Assembly: GCA_009779405.1 (NCBI GenBank)
Contig: WREI01000018.1
Location: forward strand, 1-36,549
Reading direction: 5' to 3'
DNA: 36,549 bases
Origin: Clostridiales bacterium
GTDB taxonomy: Bacteria > Bacillota > Clostridia > Christensenellales > CAG-138
Under the pieces are notes generated by a model. It saw only the letters and a list, made by a program, of their open reading frames with translations. It made no database searches and had not been told where the DNA came from. Positions 15,013 to 23,145 of this stretch are shown here, one piece after another (within the stretch, counting starts at the first letter, position 1; every line of letters starts with the position of its first letter). The translations under genes and the position numbers were made by a program.

Positions 15013-15041
15013 AATAAGATATTATATATACAATAGGAGGA
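15013..15041 (+). promoter_or_regulatory. Probable promoter of the Asp23–fakA–recG operon
   Basis: TTGACG near 15002–15007 is followed 16–17 bases later by TATATA/ATATAC in an AT-rich stretch just before AGGAGG. This is a plausible sigma-A promoter for the operon; the exact -10 is ambiguous because of the repeated TA steps. Confidence 0.5.
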
Positions 15042-15047
15042 TGCGTT

Positions 15048-15410
15048 ATGGTTTTTGAAGTGAACACCGAACTCGGAAAGGTGATCGTTCCCGAAGATCT
15101 GATCGCCACGATCGCCGGGTATGCGGCGCAGGAGAACTACGGGCTGGCCGGTATGCGCGCCAAGACGGCGGGCGACTCCATCACGGAGCTCTTCGGCGGC
15201 AAGGACAAACTGAACAAGGGTGTGAAGGTGACCGCGCTCTCGCCGACGGAACTGTCGCTGGATCTGTATGTCACCCTGCAATACGGGGTGTCCCTGCCCG
15301 CCGTGGCCCAGAACCTGATCAGCAATGTGAAGTACCGCGTGGAAGATATCATCGGTATCACGGTGCAAAGCGTCAACATCTTTGTGGAAAGTATCCGCGT
15401 CGAAGAATAG
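15048..15410 (+). CDS. Asp23/Gls24 family envelope-stress protein (YloU-like)
   Basis: The 120-residue protein is a complete Asp23/Gls24-family member: VNTELGKVIVPEDLIATIAGYAAQENYGLAGM at the N-terminus and YRVEDIIGITVQSVNIFVESIRVEE at the C-terminus are family hallmarks. In Bacillota the YloU branch is encoded just before yloV/fakA, exactly as here. Asp23 proteins are cytoplasmic, peripheral to the membrane, and linked with cell-envelope homeostasis; the molecular role of YloU is not settled. AGGAGGATGCGTT lies before ATG 15048. The gap to fakA is 56 bases with no terminator, so they are probably co-transcribed. Confidence 0.93.
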   Translation: MVFEVNTELGKVIVPEDLIATIAGYAAQENYGLAGMRAKTAGDSITELFGGKDKLNKGVKVTALSPTELSLDLYVTLQYGVSLPAVAQNLISNVKYRVEDIIGITVQSVNIFVESIRVEE

Positions 15411-15466
15411 CTCGCATTGACAAGCTATGGCTTGCCGTATGCTTTTACGCGGACGGAGGAAATGTT

Positions 15467-17116
15467 TTGAAAACTTTGAAACTGAGCGGCGCGGCCCTGC
15501 GCGATATGTTTTTGCAGGGCGCGGCGTACTTGGAAAAATGCCGCGCGGAGATTGACGCGCTGAACGTGTTCCCCGTTCCCGACGGGGACACCGGATCCAA
15601 TATGTCCATGACCATGCAGGGCGCGGTGAAGGAATTGCGCACGATGCCGCCGAATGTCCGCGCCGATGAGGTGGCGGACGCGGTTTCCCGCGGGGCCCTG
15701 CGCGGCGCGCGCGGGAACTCGGGCGTCATTCTGTCCCAGCTCTTTCGCGGCTTTGCGCGCGCGCTCAAGGGACACGCGGATATCGACGCCGCGGCGTTCG
15801 CGAACGGCTTGACCGAGGGTACGCACGCCGCCTATAAGGCCGTGATGAAGCCCAAGGAGGGTACGATACTGACCGTTTCGCGCCTGATCGCCGATGCGTC
15901 GGTTATTGCGGCCGCAGAGGATCCGGGCTTTGAGGCCTTGCTCGAGACCATGCTGGCTTCGGGCAGGGTGGCGCTGGCCAATACGCCCAATCTGCTCCCC
16001 GTTCTGAAAGAAGCGGGCGTGGTGGACAGCGGCGGCAAGGGCCTGCTCACCATCTATATCGGGTTTTTGGCCGCCCTGTCCGGCGAGGACGTGCAGATAA
16101 ACGACGCGCTGCCCACCGAATCCGAACACGCGCCCGTCAATATGGAGGTGGACGTCTCCACCTTCAATGTCGAGAGCATTGAATACGGCTATTGCACGGA
16201 GTTCTTTATCGTGCGCCTGAAGGAGACGACGGACGAGACCCTGATTGAAAGCTTCCGCAACCACCTGATCCGCACGGGGGACTCCGTGGTCGTCGCCAGT
16301 GACGAAGAGCTGATTAAGGTGCATGTGCACAGCAACGCGCCGGGCAAAGTGCTGCAATTGGCCATGCAGCTCGGCGAACTGGATCATCTGAAGATCGAAA
16401 ATATGCGCGAGCAGAACCGCCAGCTGCTGGAGACCCGCAAGCGCAACGAGAAGGAATACGGCATCGTCGCCGTCTCCTGCGGCGAGGGCATGGACGCCGT
16501 GTTCCGTGAACTCGGCGCGAACCAGCTGATTTCCGGCGGACAGACCATGAACCCGAGCATCGATACCATCGTCCACGCCATACGGCAGGTGAACGCGCGC
16601 AACGTGTTTGTGCTGCCGAACAACGGCAATATCATATTGGCGGCGGAGCAGGCCAAGGATTTGTGCGACTGCCAAGTGTTCGTCCTGCCCACCAAGACTT
16701 TGCCGCAGGGTATTTCGACCCTGTTGGCCTTCAACCCCGACGCGGACGCGGCCGAGAACGCCGAGGAGATGGCGGATGCTATTCACTCCGTGCTCAGCGG
16801 CGCGGTGACCTATGCGGTGCGCGACACGCAGTTTGCGGGCAAGCAGATTGGCATGGGGGATATCATCGGCCTGATTGACAACGATCTGTCCGTGGTGGAA
16901 GCGGATGTGGCCACTTGCGGTCAAAAGCTGCTCAGCGAGATGATCGCGAAGAAGGGGATCAAGGACGCGGTGGTCACCATTTTCTACGGTGAAGATGTGG
17001 AGCCCGACGCCGCGCAGACGCTGGCCGACGCTTTGCAGGAGATGCATGCCAGCGCGGAGTTTATCGTGCAGCACGGCGGACAGCCCCTTTATTATTATTA
17101 TTTCTCCGTGGAATAA
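15467..17116 (+). CDS. fakA: Fatty acid kinase catalytic subunit (FakA/YloV, DAK2–DegV-like)
   Basis: FakA phosphorylates fatty acids held by a FakB (DegV) protein, feeding exogenous fatty acids to phospholipid synthesis. The 549-residue protein has an N-terminal DAK2 (Dak phosphatase-like) domain with FPVPDGDTGSNMSMT (Asp39, Asp41 bind Mg-ATP) and GARGNSGVILSQLFRGF (about 80–96). The middle domain includes GYCTEFFIV and VHVHSNAPGKVL. The C-terminal DegV-like part has SGGQTMNPS and VFVLPNNGNIILAAEQA. It starts with TTG at 15467: GGAGGA sits 6 bases upstream, and the nearby ATG is out of frame and closes at once with TGA. recG follows with no gap. No fakB gene is in the window. Confidence 0.94.
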   Translation: MKTLKLSGAALRDMFLQGAAYLEKCRAEIDALNVFPVPDGDTGSNMSMTMQGAVKELRTMPPNVRADEVADAVSRGALRGARGNSGVILSQLFRGFARALKGHADIDAAAFANGLTEGTHAAYKAVMKPKEGTILTVSRLIADASVIAAAEDPGFEALLETMLASGRVALANTPNLLPVLKEAGVVDSGGKGLLTIYIGFLAALSGEDVQINDALPTESEHAPVNMEVDVSTFNVESIEYGYCTEFFIVRLKETTDETLIESFRNHLIRTGDSVVVASDEELIKVHVHSNAPGKVLQLAMQLGELDHLKIENMREQNRQLLETRKRNEKEYGIVAVSCGEGMDAVFRELGANQLISGGQTMNPSIDTIVHAIRQVNARNVFVLPNNGNIILAAEQAKDLCDCQVFVLPTKTLPQGISTLLAFNPDADAAENAEEMADAIHSVLSGAVTYAVRDTQFAGKQIGMGDIIGLIDNDLSVVEADVATCGQKLLSEMIAKKGIKDAVVTIFYGEDVEPDAAQTLADALQEMHASAEFIVQHGGQPLYYYYFSVE

Positions 17117-19102
17117 ATGGAGCTCACCGACCTTAAAGGTATAGGCGAAAAGACTGCGAAGATCCTGACGGACGCGGGCATGGCCCGGCCCGAGGATCTT
17201 CTTTCCTGTCTGCCGCTTTCCTATATCGATACGCGCCACCCCAAGCCCCTGCGGGACGTGGACGAGGGGGAGTTTGCCTGCGTCGCCGCGCTGGTGGAGC
17301 GGGCGCCGACCGTTTACTATTTCAAGGGCAGCGCGCGCGTGACTGTCGCCTGCGTGAGCGGGGCGGACAGGCTTTCCCTTTGCTTTATGAACCAGAGTTA
17401 CCGCGCCGGGCAGTTTACGATTGGACAGAAGTTGCTGGTCTACGGCTGTTTTGGCGGACATCCGAAGCGGAGCGTCTGGAATCCCGTGCTGTGCAAGCCC
17501 GAGGATGGGATATTACCGCGCTATAAGCCGCTCAAGGGCGTGGCTCAGACGACCCTGCGCCGCGCGATTGCGCAGGCACTGGAACTTTGCCCCGTGGCGG
17601 AGCTGCCGGATGAGAGTTTATTTGCGGATTTGGGACTGATGCGGCGCGGGGAGGCCTATCGTGTTGCGCATTTTCCAACAGACACCGGGGAACTGGCGCG
17701 GGCGCAGACCCGCTTGGCCTTTGATAAAGCGTTTGCCTATCTGCTTTCCGTGGCGCGGCGGCGCGCCGAGCGCCGGGCGCAGGGCGGCAGGGCCTTTGCT
17801 ATGGAGGACCTGCCCGAGAACTTTATCGCTACCCTCCCCTTCTCCCCCACGCGGGCGCAGGAGCGGGTGCTGCTCGAGATCAGCGCGGATATGTCGCTGA
17901 GCGCGCCCATGAATCGATTGGTGCAGGGGGATGTGGGCTGCGGGAAGACCCTGTTGGCCGAATATGCGCTCTTTGCCGCCGCCGAAAACGGCAGACAGGG
18001 CGCACTGCTTGCGCCTACCGAGATACTGGCGCGCCAGCACTATGCGCACTTGCAGCAGCGTTTCGGCGAACATTGCGTGCTGCTATTGGGTGGGCAAACG
18101 GCAGCTACAACCCGCGCGGCCAAGGCGGCCTTGCAGAGCGGCACGGCGCAAATCGTCGTCGGGACGCATGCGCTGCTGACCGAGAATGTCGCGTTTACCA
18201 ACCTCGCGCTATTGGTCGTGGATGAACAGCATCGCTTTGGCGTGGCACAGCGGGCCGGCTTGGCCGCCAAGGGCAGCGCGCCCGATATGCTGGTGATGAG
18301 CGCGACGCCCATCCCGCGCACGCTGGCGATGACCCTGTTTGGGGATTTGGATATTTCCGCAGTGGACGAACTGCCCGCCGGACGCTTGCCCGTCAAGACG
18401 CGCTATATCGCGCCCGCCAAGCGCGCGGAGATGTACCGCTATATCGCGGAACAGGCGGCAAATGGCGTGCAGAGCTATGTCGTCTGCCCCTGCATTGAAG
18501 CCGCCGAGGGTTTGGAGGGGCTGTCCGCGAAGGAGATTTATAAGGAATTGCAAAGCCTTTGCGCGGGCGCGCGGATCGCGCTGCTGCACGGAAAGCTTTC
18601 AAGCAAGGAAAAGACGCGCGTGATGCAGGCCTTTGCCGATGGGGCAGCGGATATTTTGGTGACGACGACCGTAATCGAGGTGGGCGTGCATATGCCGAAC
18701 GCCAACTGCATGGTGATCGAGGGCGCGGAGCGCTTTGGGCTCTCGACCCTGCATCAACTGCGCGGGCGCATCGGCAGGGGGACCGTGGAAGCGCATTGCT
18801 TTTTGCTCTCGCGCTCCCGCAGTTTGTCGACGCGGGAACGATTGGAGGTGCTGCTCTCCGGCGCGGACGGCTTTGCCGTGGCGGAGGAGGATCTGCGCCT
18901 GCGCGGCGCGGGCGATTATTTCGGGCAGCGCCAGTCGGGCGAGGACGCCACCGCGCGAAGCCTGTACAACATCAACGCCGCCGTGATCGCAATGGCGCAG
19001 GACGCCGTGTTTCGGGTGGAGCGGTTGGCGGCGGGAGAACGGGAAAAGTGGTTTGACACGCTGTGCGGGGATGCGCGGGCGGACGCGATTGTGATGAATT
19101 AG
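17117..19102 (+). CDS. recG: ATP-dependent DNA helicase RecG
   Basis: RecG remodels stalled replication forks and branched recombination intermediates. The 661-residue protein begins with a helix–hairpin–helix-like LTDLKGIGEKTAKILTDAG and an OB-fold wedge domain (about 55–170). Helicase motifs are in order: LVQGDVGCGKT (Walker A, near 272), LLAPTEILARQH (Ia), VVDEQHRFGV (motif II, DEQH, near 368), MSATPIPRTLAM (III, near 393), TTTVIEVGVHMPNAN (V, near 515) and LHQLRGRIGRG (VI, near 545). It is slightly shorter than typical RecG (about 680–690) with all motifs intact. The ATG follows the fakA TAA directly (TAAATG), so translation is probably coupled. The Asp23–fakA–recG order is a common Bacillota arrangement. 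Confidence 0.97.
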   Translation: MELTDLKGIGEKTAKILTDAGMARPEDLLSCLPLSYIDTRHPKPLRDVDEGEFACVAALVERAPTVYYFKGSARVTVACVSGADRLSLCFMNQSYRAGQFTIGQKLLVYGCFGGHPKRSVWNPVLCKPEDGILPRYKPLKGVAQTTLRRAIAQALELCPVAELPDESLFADLGLMRRGEAYRVAHFPTDTGELARAQTRLAFDKAFAYLLSVARRRAERRAQGGRAFAMEDLPENFIATLPFSPTRAQERVLLEISADMSLSAPMNRLVQGDVGCGKTLLAEYALFAAAENGRQGALLAPTEILARQHYAHLQQRFGEHCVLLLGGQTAATTRAAKAALQSGTAQIVVGTHALLTENVAFTNLALLVVDEQHRFGVAQRAGLAAKGSAPDMLVMSATPIPRTLAMTLFGDLDISAVDELPAGRLPVKTRYIAPAKRAEMYRYIAEQAANGVQSYVVCPCIEAAEGLEGLSAKEIYKELQSLCAGARIALLHGKLSSKEKTRVMQAFADGAADILVTTTVIEVGVHMPNANCMVIEGAERFGLSTLHQLRGRIGRGTVEAHCFLLSRSRSLSTRERLEVLLSGADGFAVAEEDLRLRGAGDYFGQRQSGEDATARSLYNINAAVIAMAQDAVFRVERLAAGEREKWFDTLCGDARADAIVMN

Positions 19103-19173
19103 GATGGCCCTGTATATTATTTTTGTGTTTGGATAAGCTAATCACGATTTGAAAACACAGGAGGTTATCCTTT

Positions 19174-19419
19174 ATGAAGAAGCTTGTATGCATGGCCGCG
19201 TGCCTGTTCATACTGTTTGGCGCGGTGGGCTGTACCTGCCGTGACACTATACGGCCCATGGCTACCGTTGCGCCGAGCCCGACCCAGCATGTGACGGAGC
19301 GACCCGTGACCCCGGAGCCCGTTGTGACGGTTGCGCCGCAGGTGACGGAAAATCCCGAGCTGTCGCCGGGTGTGACAGACGGCGCGGGCGGCACGGGGAA
19401 TACGACGCCGAATCCGTGA
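19174..19419 (+). CDS. Small lipoprotein with Thr/Pro-rich tail
   Basis: This 81-residue protein has a lipoprotein signal (MKKLVCMAACLFILFGAVGC, lipidated Cys20) and a low-complexity tail rich in Thr, Pro, Val and Glu with PxPT/VTxxP repeats. There is no folded domain; it resembles small secreted spacer or stalk lipoproteins. AGGAGG 9 bases upstream supports ATG 19174. Its function is unknown. It lies after recG, separated by 71 bases, and is followed by the inverted-repeat element at 19429. Confidence 0.75.
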   Translation: MKKLVCMAACLFILFGAVGCTCRDTIRPMATVAPSPTQHVTERPVTPEPVVTVAPQVTENPELSPGVTDGAGGTGNTTPNP

Positions 19420-19428
19420 TGTAAAGTA

Positions 19429-19516
19429 AAAGAGGAAAGGGGAAAGAGGAAAGTTAGGGCATTTCCATGTGCTTGCCCGCTCAATCTTTCCACTTTCCTC
19501 TTTCAACTTTCCTCTT
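19429..19516. repeat. Inverted-repeat element E (GAGGAAAG family)
   Basis: Tandem GAGGAAAG words (19432–19439 and 19446–19453) on the left are mirrored by CTTTCCTC words (19493–19500 and 19507–19514) on the right, around a core with GGGCA/TGCCC. The right arm overlaps the end of the minus-strand HTH gene and encodes its last residues (EES) and TGA stop (19503–19505). The word differs from elements A–C but the architecture is alike. Confidence 0.75.
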
Positions 19517-19928
19517 CACAAAGCGGCAGCTGCACGGAGAGTTTGGTCTTCTTGTCCTGCAGGCGGGAGAGATAGTCGAGACCCTTGGGCGTGATATAGA
19601 AATTGCGGGGCCTATCCTCGCCGCCGCGGCCCTTGGCGATATAGCCGTTCTTGTGCAACTCGCCGAAATAGGCGGCAAACAGGGTCTCGTCACAGCAGAG
19701 CAGTTCCGCGCTGACGTGGCGGTTTTGGGAGAGGGCGAGGAGTATGTCCTTATATTGATCGCGCGCGCTGCGCTTCTTTTTTTTGCGGCACAGATAGGGC
19801 GGGCGCACATTTTTCGTGACGATATATTTCCCGTCGACTTCGCGGCAGGGAATGAGCCCCTTTTTGCAATAGGACTTGGCCGATTGTACGCTGATGCCCC
19901 GCAGGGCGGCATATTCCGAAACTGTCAT
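19503..19928 (-). CDS. HTH / winged-helix DNA-binding protein
   Basis: The 141-residue protein begins with a MerR/excisionase-like helix-turn-helix, MTVSEYAALRGISVQSAKSYCKKGLIP, then a small wing (REVDGKYIVTKN). The second half (about 55–125) resembles a winged-helix domain: LLALSQNRHVSAELLCCDETLFAAYFGELHKNGYI and a wing RNFYITPKGLDYLSRL. A basic stretch CRKKKKRSAR (47–56) joins them. It is probably a transcriptional regulator of unknown target. I use ATG 19928 because GGAGGTGG lies before it; the upstream frame to 19982 runs into a hairpin. Its C-terminal residues and stop lie inside repeat element E. Its leader is unusually structured (four hairpins at 19946–20091). Confidence 0.8.
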   Translation of the reverse strand: MTVSEYAALRGISVQSAKSYCKKGLIPCREVDGKYIVTKNVRPPYLCRKKKKRSARDQYKDILLALSQNRHVSAELLCCDETLFAAYFGELHKNGYIAKGRGGEDRPRNFYITPKGLDYLSRLQDKKTKLSVQLPLCEEES

Positions 19929-19945
19929 AAGGCCACCTCCGGTGC

Positions 19946-20091
19946 GTGTCGACAAAGCTGCGGCTTTATCGACACGGGACACCGCGGTGTTGCCGCGGTG
20001 GGTTTGCGGGCGGCTGCGAGCTCGGATGCAATCTGTCGCCCGCAGCCGCCCGCAAGGAATGATTTCCGCCGCGCAGGTCGTCGGAAATCAT
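19946..20091 (-). promoter_or_regulatory. Four-hairpin leader upstream of the HTH gene
   Basis: Four separate inverted repeats follow one another: 19946–19975 (13-bp stem, one mismatch), 19980–20000 (8 bp, CACCGCGG/CCGCGGTG), 20004–20055 (15-bp perfect stem, 22-base loop) and 20059–20091 (10-bp perfect stem). All lie between a minus-strand promoter (20108–20137) and the RBS of the HTH gene, so they would be transcribed as its 5' leader. No U-tract follows any stem in the minus direction. I do not recognise a known riboswitch class. Confidence 0.7.
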
Positions 20092-20107
20092 GATTTGAAG
20101 CTTTATG

Positions 20108-20137
20108 AGTATATCGGATTCGTAAGGTTTATGTCAA
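20108..20137 (-). promoter_or_regulatory. Minus-strand sigma-A promoter upstream of the hairpin leader
   Basis: On the minus strand TTGACA (20132–20137) is followed by an 18-base spacer and TATACT (20108–20113). Transcription would start near 20100 and enter the four-hairpin leader. Confidence 0.7.
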
Positions 20138-20145
20138 GGCTTTAA

Positions 20146-20736
20146 TCATGGCATGCCGTCGCGGGCCAGATTTGCGTTTTTGTAGCGCTTGTCGGAGGTG
20201 ATCTCCGGGCCGAACCAGTGCGGGGGGCGGTAGGATTCGGACTGTTTTACGTTCGCAAATTCCACTTCGGCCACGGCGAGACCGCTCAGTTCGTGGGAAT
20301 ATATATCGACCGTGATCAGGAAGCCCTCCTCATAAAACTGATAGCGGGTTTTATAGATGGTCATTCCCACCTGCTTTGTCAGCAATTCGCGGTATTCCTC
20401 CTCCGTGACAAGAAACTCAATTTCTTCGCGGGAGAGGCCAATATTGTCCTTGGGGAGTTTGATGGTGAAATAATAATAGGTTTCGTTCACTTCCCGCACG
20501 CGTATCTCGGGGGAATAGTTGATATAGGTTTGGACAAATTCAAATATCTCCGCGCGCTCAGCCATATCGGGCGGCAGATTGTTCAAATCCAGCAGAAATT
20601 TGCGCTCTACCTCAATATTGCTTTCGCTGTTCCGCTTGTTTTGGGTCGCGAGCAGTATGTATTGCACGGACAGGGCGGCCAGCGCGCAGGCGAGGATGAA
20701 TATGAGGATGTCACGAAAGTTTATTTTTTTCTTCAT
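20146..20736 (-). CDS. Membrane-anchored CYTH-domain protein
   Basis: The 196-residue protein has an N-terminal membrane segment (about 8–30) followed by a CYTH (triphosphate tunnel metalloenzyme) domain. Signatures are IEVERKFLL (ExExK, residues 42–46), EIRVREVNETYYYFTIK, IYKTRYQFYEEGFLITVDIYS and LAVAEVEFANV. CYTH enzymes bind triphosphate compounds with metal ions inside a beta tunnel and act as triphosphatases or adenylate cyclases; an anchored extracytoplasmic form is unusual. ATG 20736 overlaps the upstream stop as ATGA, so I prefer it to GTG 20748. It is the last gene of an operon with two TM–BamE-like genes. The substrate is unknown. Confidence 0.85.
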   Translation of the reverse strand: MKKKINFRDILIFILACALAALSVQYILLATQNKRNSESNIEVERKFLLDLNNLPPDMAERAEIFEFVQTYINYSPEIRVREVNETYYYFTIKLPKDNIGLSREEIEFLVTEEEYRELLTKQVGMTIYKTRYQFYEEGFLITVDIYSHELSGLAVAEVEFANVKQSESYRPPHWFGPEITSDKRYKNANLARDGMP

Positions 20737-21299
20737 ACGTTTTGCCACTCCCCTTCATAATAGAATTTTCTGATGCCAACGACCTTGCTATCTTCCAGCT
20801 GAAATTCCACTTGCCACAGGCCGCTGTAACTGTTTTCGCTGCAATAATAGGTATATGCCTTATCGCTCTTCACATTCGGCTCGCCCAGGAGGGCGATTAC
20901 TTCTTCTGTGGACATGCCGATGATATCGTGATTTTTCTTTAAGTCTTCCAACATCATATACCGATCCCGCGGATACCGCTGCCACTTTTCCTGCGTGAAG
21001 TCTGCCAGATATGCGTTTGCGAGATGCGCCGTACCCACAAGCAGCGCGAAAAGCAGAACGGCGATACCCGCGCAAATCCCGACCCGCAACCAGTGCTTTT
21101 TGACGAAGAATCGCAGGGTGAGCGGCGCAGAGAAGCAGGCGAAGCCGAGAAACAATAGAATCCAAAAGAAAACACCGCCGCCAACGCGGCCTACCGGGCC
21201 GAAGTTCGCAATGATGAGCATAAAGCCAATGAGCAGGAATGCGGCCACCCAAGCGAGAGTGCCGAGTATGCGCAAGATGATTTTTACTATCGGTTTCAT
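20733..21299 (-). CDS. Membrane protein with BamE/SmpA-like domain (paralogue 2)
   Basis: The 188-residue protein has about three hydrophobic segments in the first 100 residues and then a soluble domain (about 110–188): KNHDIIGMSTEEVIALLGEPNVKSDKAYTYYC...WQVEFQLEDSKVVGIRKFYYE. The pattern G-M-(S/T)-x-x-E-(V/I)-x-x-L-L-G-x-P and a closing strand matches SmpA/OmlA (BamE-like) folds, a protein-interaction module. It is a tandem paralogue of the gene at 21313–21858, with the same architecture and a shared core FACFSAPL. GGGAGGGGAA precedes ATG 21299. It overlaps the CYTH gene by four bases, implying coupled translation. The function is unknown. Confidence 0.75.
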   Translation of the reverse strand: MKPIVKIILRILGTLAWVAAFLLIGFMLIIANFGPVGRVGGGVFFWILLFLGFACFSAPLTLRFFVKKHWLRVGICAGIAVLLFALLVGTAHLANAYLADFTQEKWQRYPRDRYMMLEDLKKNHDIIGMSTEEVIALLGEPNVKSDKAYTYYCSENSYSGLWQVEFQLEDSKVVGIRKFYYEGEWQNV

Positions 21300-21312
21300 T
21301 TCCCCTCCCCCA

Positions 21313-21858
21313 TCATTCAAAAAACATTTTGGTGACTTTGACCACTATGCCATCTTCTATGTGGAATTCTATCTGCCACATGCCCGCGTATTCCCGCTCG
21401 CCGATTTGATATGTATAGACCTTATCGCTTTTCACACGCGGTTCGCCCAGCAAGGGGATGATCTCTTCTGCGGGCAGGCCGATGATGCCGTGATTTTCTT
21501 CCAAATCCTCAACCATACGATGCCGTTGATTCGGATATTTCTGCCACTTTGCTTGCGTGAAGTCCTTGAAATATGTTTTCGCGAGGGAGAGCCCGCCCCA
21601 AACCAGCAGGAAGTATACGACCGCAAATGCCACGGAAAGCGCCGCGCGTTTCCAGAGGGATTCTGTAAATACTCTCAGGGAGAGCGGCGCGGAGAAGCAC
21701 GCAAACCCAAGCAGCAACACAAAGACCAAGAAGAGACCGATAAAGCTGGCCAGTGCGCCTTCTCCTGCCAACGCAAAGGCAAAGGTTACAAGCGAAAATG
21801 CGACTACCCAAACAATGGTTCCGATTACGCGCAGAATAACATTTAGTGCCTTTTTCAT
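21313..21858 (-). CDS. Membrane protein with BamE/SmpA-like domain (paralogue 1)
   Basis: The 181-residue protein starts with three predicted membrane segments (about 7–30, 35–60, 72–95) and ends with a BamE/SmpA-like domain: ENHGIIGLPAEEIIPLLGEPRVKSDKVYTYQIG...MWQIEFHIEDGIVVKVTKMFF. It aligns over its whole length with the neighbour at 20733–21299, so the pair arose by tandem duplication. AGGAGGTCAAT precedes ATG 21858. It begins 9 bases after the CNNM/CBS gene ends, so it probably shares a transcript with it. Nothing ties it to a known outer-membrane pathway, and a Clostridia host would normally have none. Confidence 0.75.
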   Translation of the reverse strand: MKKALNVILRVIGTIVWVVAFSLVTFAFALAGEGALASFIGLFLVFVLLLGFACFSAPLSLRVFTESLWKRAALSVAFAVVYFLLVWGGLSLAKTYFKDFTQAKWQKYPNQRHRMVEDLEENHGIIGLPAEEIIPLLGEPRVKSDKVYTYQIGEREYAGMWQIEFHIEDGIVVKVTKMFFE

Positions 21859-21867
21859 ATTGACCTC

Positions 21868-23145
21868 CTAATCATACAAAGAGTCCGTTTCCTCCTCCGC
21901 TTCCCAGTTGGCGTCGACCTCCACGCGCAGGCGCGTGACGCGGTGTTTTTCGCGGCGGAGTATGGAGAGGGTGAGGTTTTCGTAGCTGAAGCGCTCCATG
22001 ACTTTGGGATAGCCGCCCAGGGCCGATACCGCCCAACCGCCGACGGTCTCGTTCTCCTCGTCCTCGTCCACGTCCTCTATGTCCTTTTCAAAATATTCGC
22101 AGAAGTCCTCCAAGCGCATATCGCCGTCTACTTCAAAGGTGCCGGGCTTTATTTCCCGTATCTCCTCCTCGATCTGGTCGGTCTCATCCCAGATATCGCC
22201 GACCAATTCTTCGATCAGATCCTCCATCGTGACGATGCCCATGGTGCCGCCGTATTCGTCCGTGACGATAACCATGTGGCATTTGCGGCGGCGCATGACG
22301 GCCAGCACATCGGGCAGGGGCATGGTCTTATGCACGAAGACGGGCTGCATCAACAGGGGGGCTATGGGGGTGTTCTCATTCTCGGTCAGGGCGCGGAAGA
22401 GACGGTTGAGGTGGAGTATGCCGACGACGTTATCGGGCGTGCCGCGATAGACAGGCATGCGCGTATAGGGTGAGGCGAACGCTTTGCGGAGCAGCTCTTC
22501 GCGCGAGTCGTTCAGGTCGACGGCGAGCGTGTCGACGCGATGGGTCAGGATATCGTAGGCGGCCATATCGTCGAAGTCCAGCGCGGACTGGAGTAGTTCC
22601 ACGGTGTCCTCGTCGACCGTACCCTCGTCCTCGGCCTTTTCCAAATAGACCTCTATGTCCTCCTCGGTGACGGAGGGGACCCTGCCCTTTTTCCAGATGC
22701 GATTGAACAGGCGGAGCAGGGCGCGGAAGATGATGAGTGGGATGAAGATGAGGATCATCCAGATGCGGAGGGGGATGGCAACCCGCTTTGCTGTGGCGAT
22801 GGCGCGCGCGTTCGCGAGGATTTTGGGCGTGATCTCGGCGAAGAAGACCAATAGTATGGTGGTGACGAGGGTCGCCACCCACGCGAAAGCCGGATCCCAG
22901 AGTTTGACGACAAAGAAGGTGGAGAGCGAACCCGCGGCGATCGCGGCGAGGTTGCTGCCCAAAAGGTTGGCGACCAGCGTCGCTTCCCCGTCGTTGTGAT
23001 TGCGCAGGGTCAGGCGGTAGAGCCCCTTTTTCTCCTCGGCCATATGGCGCAGGCGGAGGGGGTTGAGCGCGGAATAGGCATATTCGGCGGCGGCGAAGAA
23101 GGCGGCGACGGCGATGCAGAGGATGTAGAGCGCTATGGTTGTCAT
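21868..23145 (-). CDS. CNNM/CBS-domain ion transport protein with CorC_HlyC domain
   Basis: The 425-residue protein belongs to the hemolysin C/CorC/CNNM family, linked with Mg2+ and other divalent-ion efflux. The CNNM (DUF21) membrane domain spans about 1–150, with FFAAAEYAYSALNPLRLRHM and FFAEITPKILANARA. Two CBS domains follow (about 195–315), with YTRMPVYRGTPDNVVGILHL and KCHMVIVTDEYGGTMGIVTMEDLIEELVGDIWDE. The CorC_HlyC domain (about 335–415) has FEVDGDMRLEDFCEYF and ETVGGWAVSALGGYPK. Its ATG overlaps the stop of the upstream paralogue as ATGA. The acidic DVDEDEENE run before the CorC domain is notable. Confidence 0.93.
   Translation of the reverse strand: MTTIALYILCIAVAAFFAAAEYAYSALNPLRLRHMAEEKKGLYRLTLRNHNDGEATLVANLLGSNLAAIAAGSLSTFFVVKLWDPAFAWVATLVTTILLVFFAEITPKILANARAIATAKRVAIPLRIWMILIFIPLIIFRALLRLFNRIWKKGRVPSVTEEDIEVYLEKAEDEGTVDEDTVELLQSALDFDDMAAYDILTHRVDTLAVDLNDSREELLRKAFASPYTRMPVYRGTPDNVVGILHLNRLFRALTENENTPIAPLLMQPVFVHKTMPLPDVLAVMRRRKCHMVIVTDEYGGTMGIVTMEDLIEELVGDIWDETDQIEEEIREIKPGTFEVDGDMRLEDFCEYFEKDIEDVDEDEENETVGGWAVSALGGYPKVMERFSYENLTLSILRREKHRVTRLRVEVDANWEAEEETDSLYD

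Noticed and set aside
15425-17461. 678-codon open frame on the minus strand opposite fakA
   Set aside because: It lies antisense to a clear FakA coding sequence, is low in recognisable motifs, His/Gln/Arg-rich as expected from antisense GC-rich codons, and has no RBS.
19929-19982. Longer start for the HTH gene at 19982
   Set aside because: The added residues would be read from a hairpin stem, and a strong RBS precedes ATG 19928.
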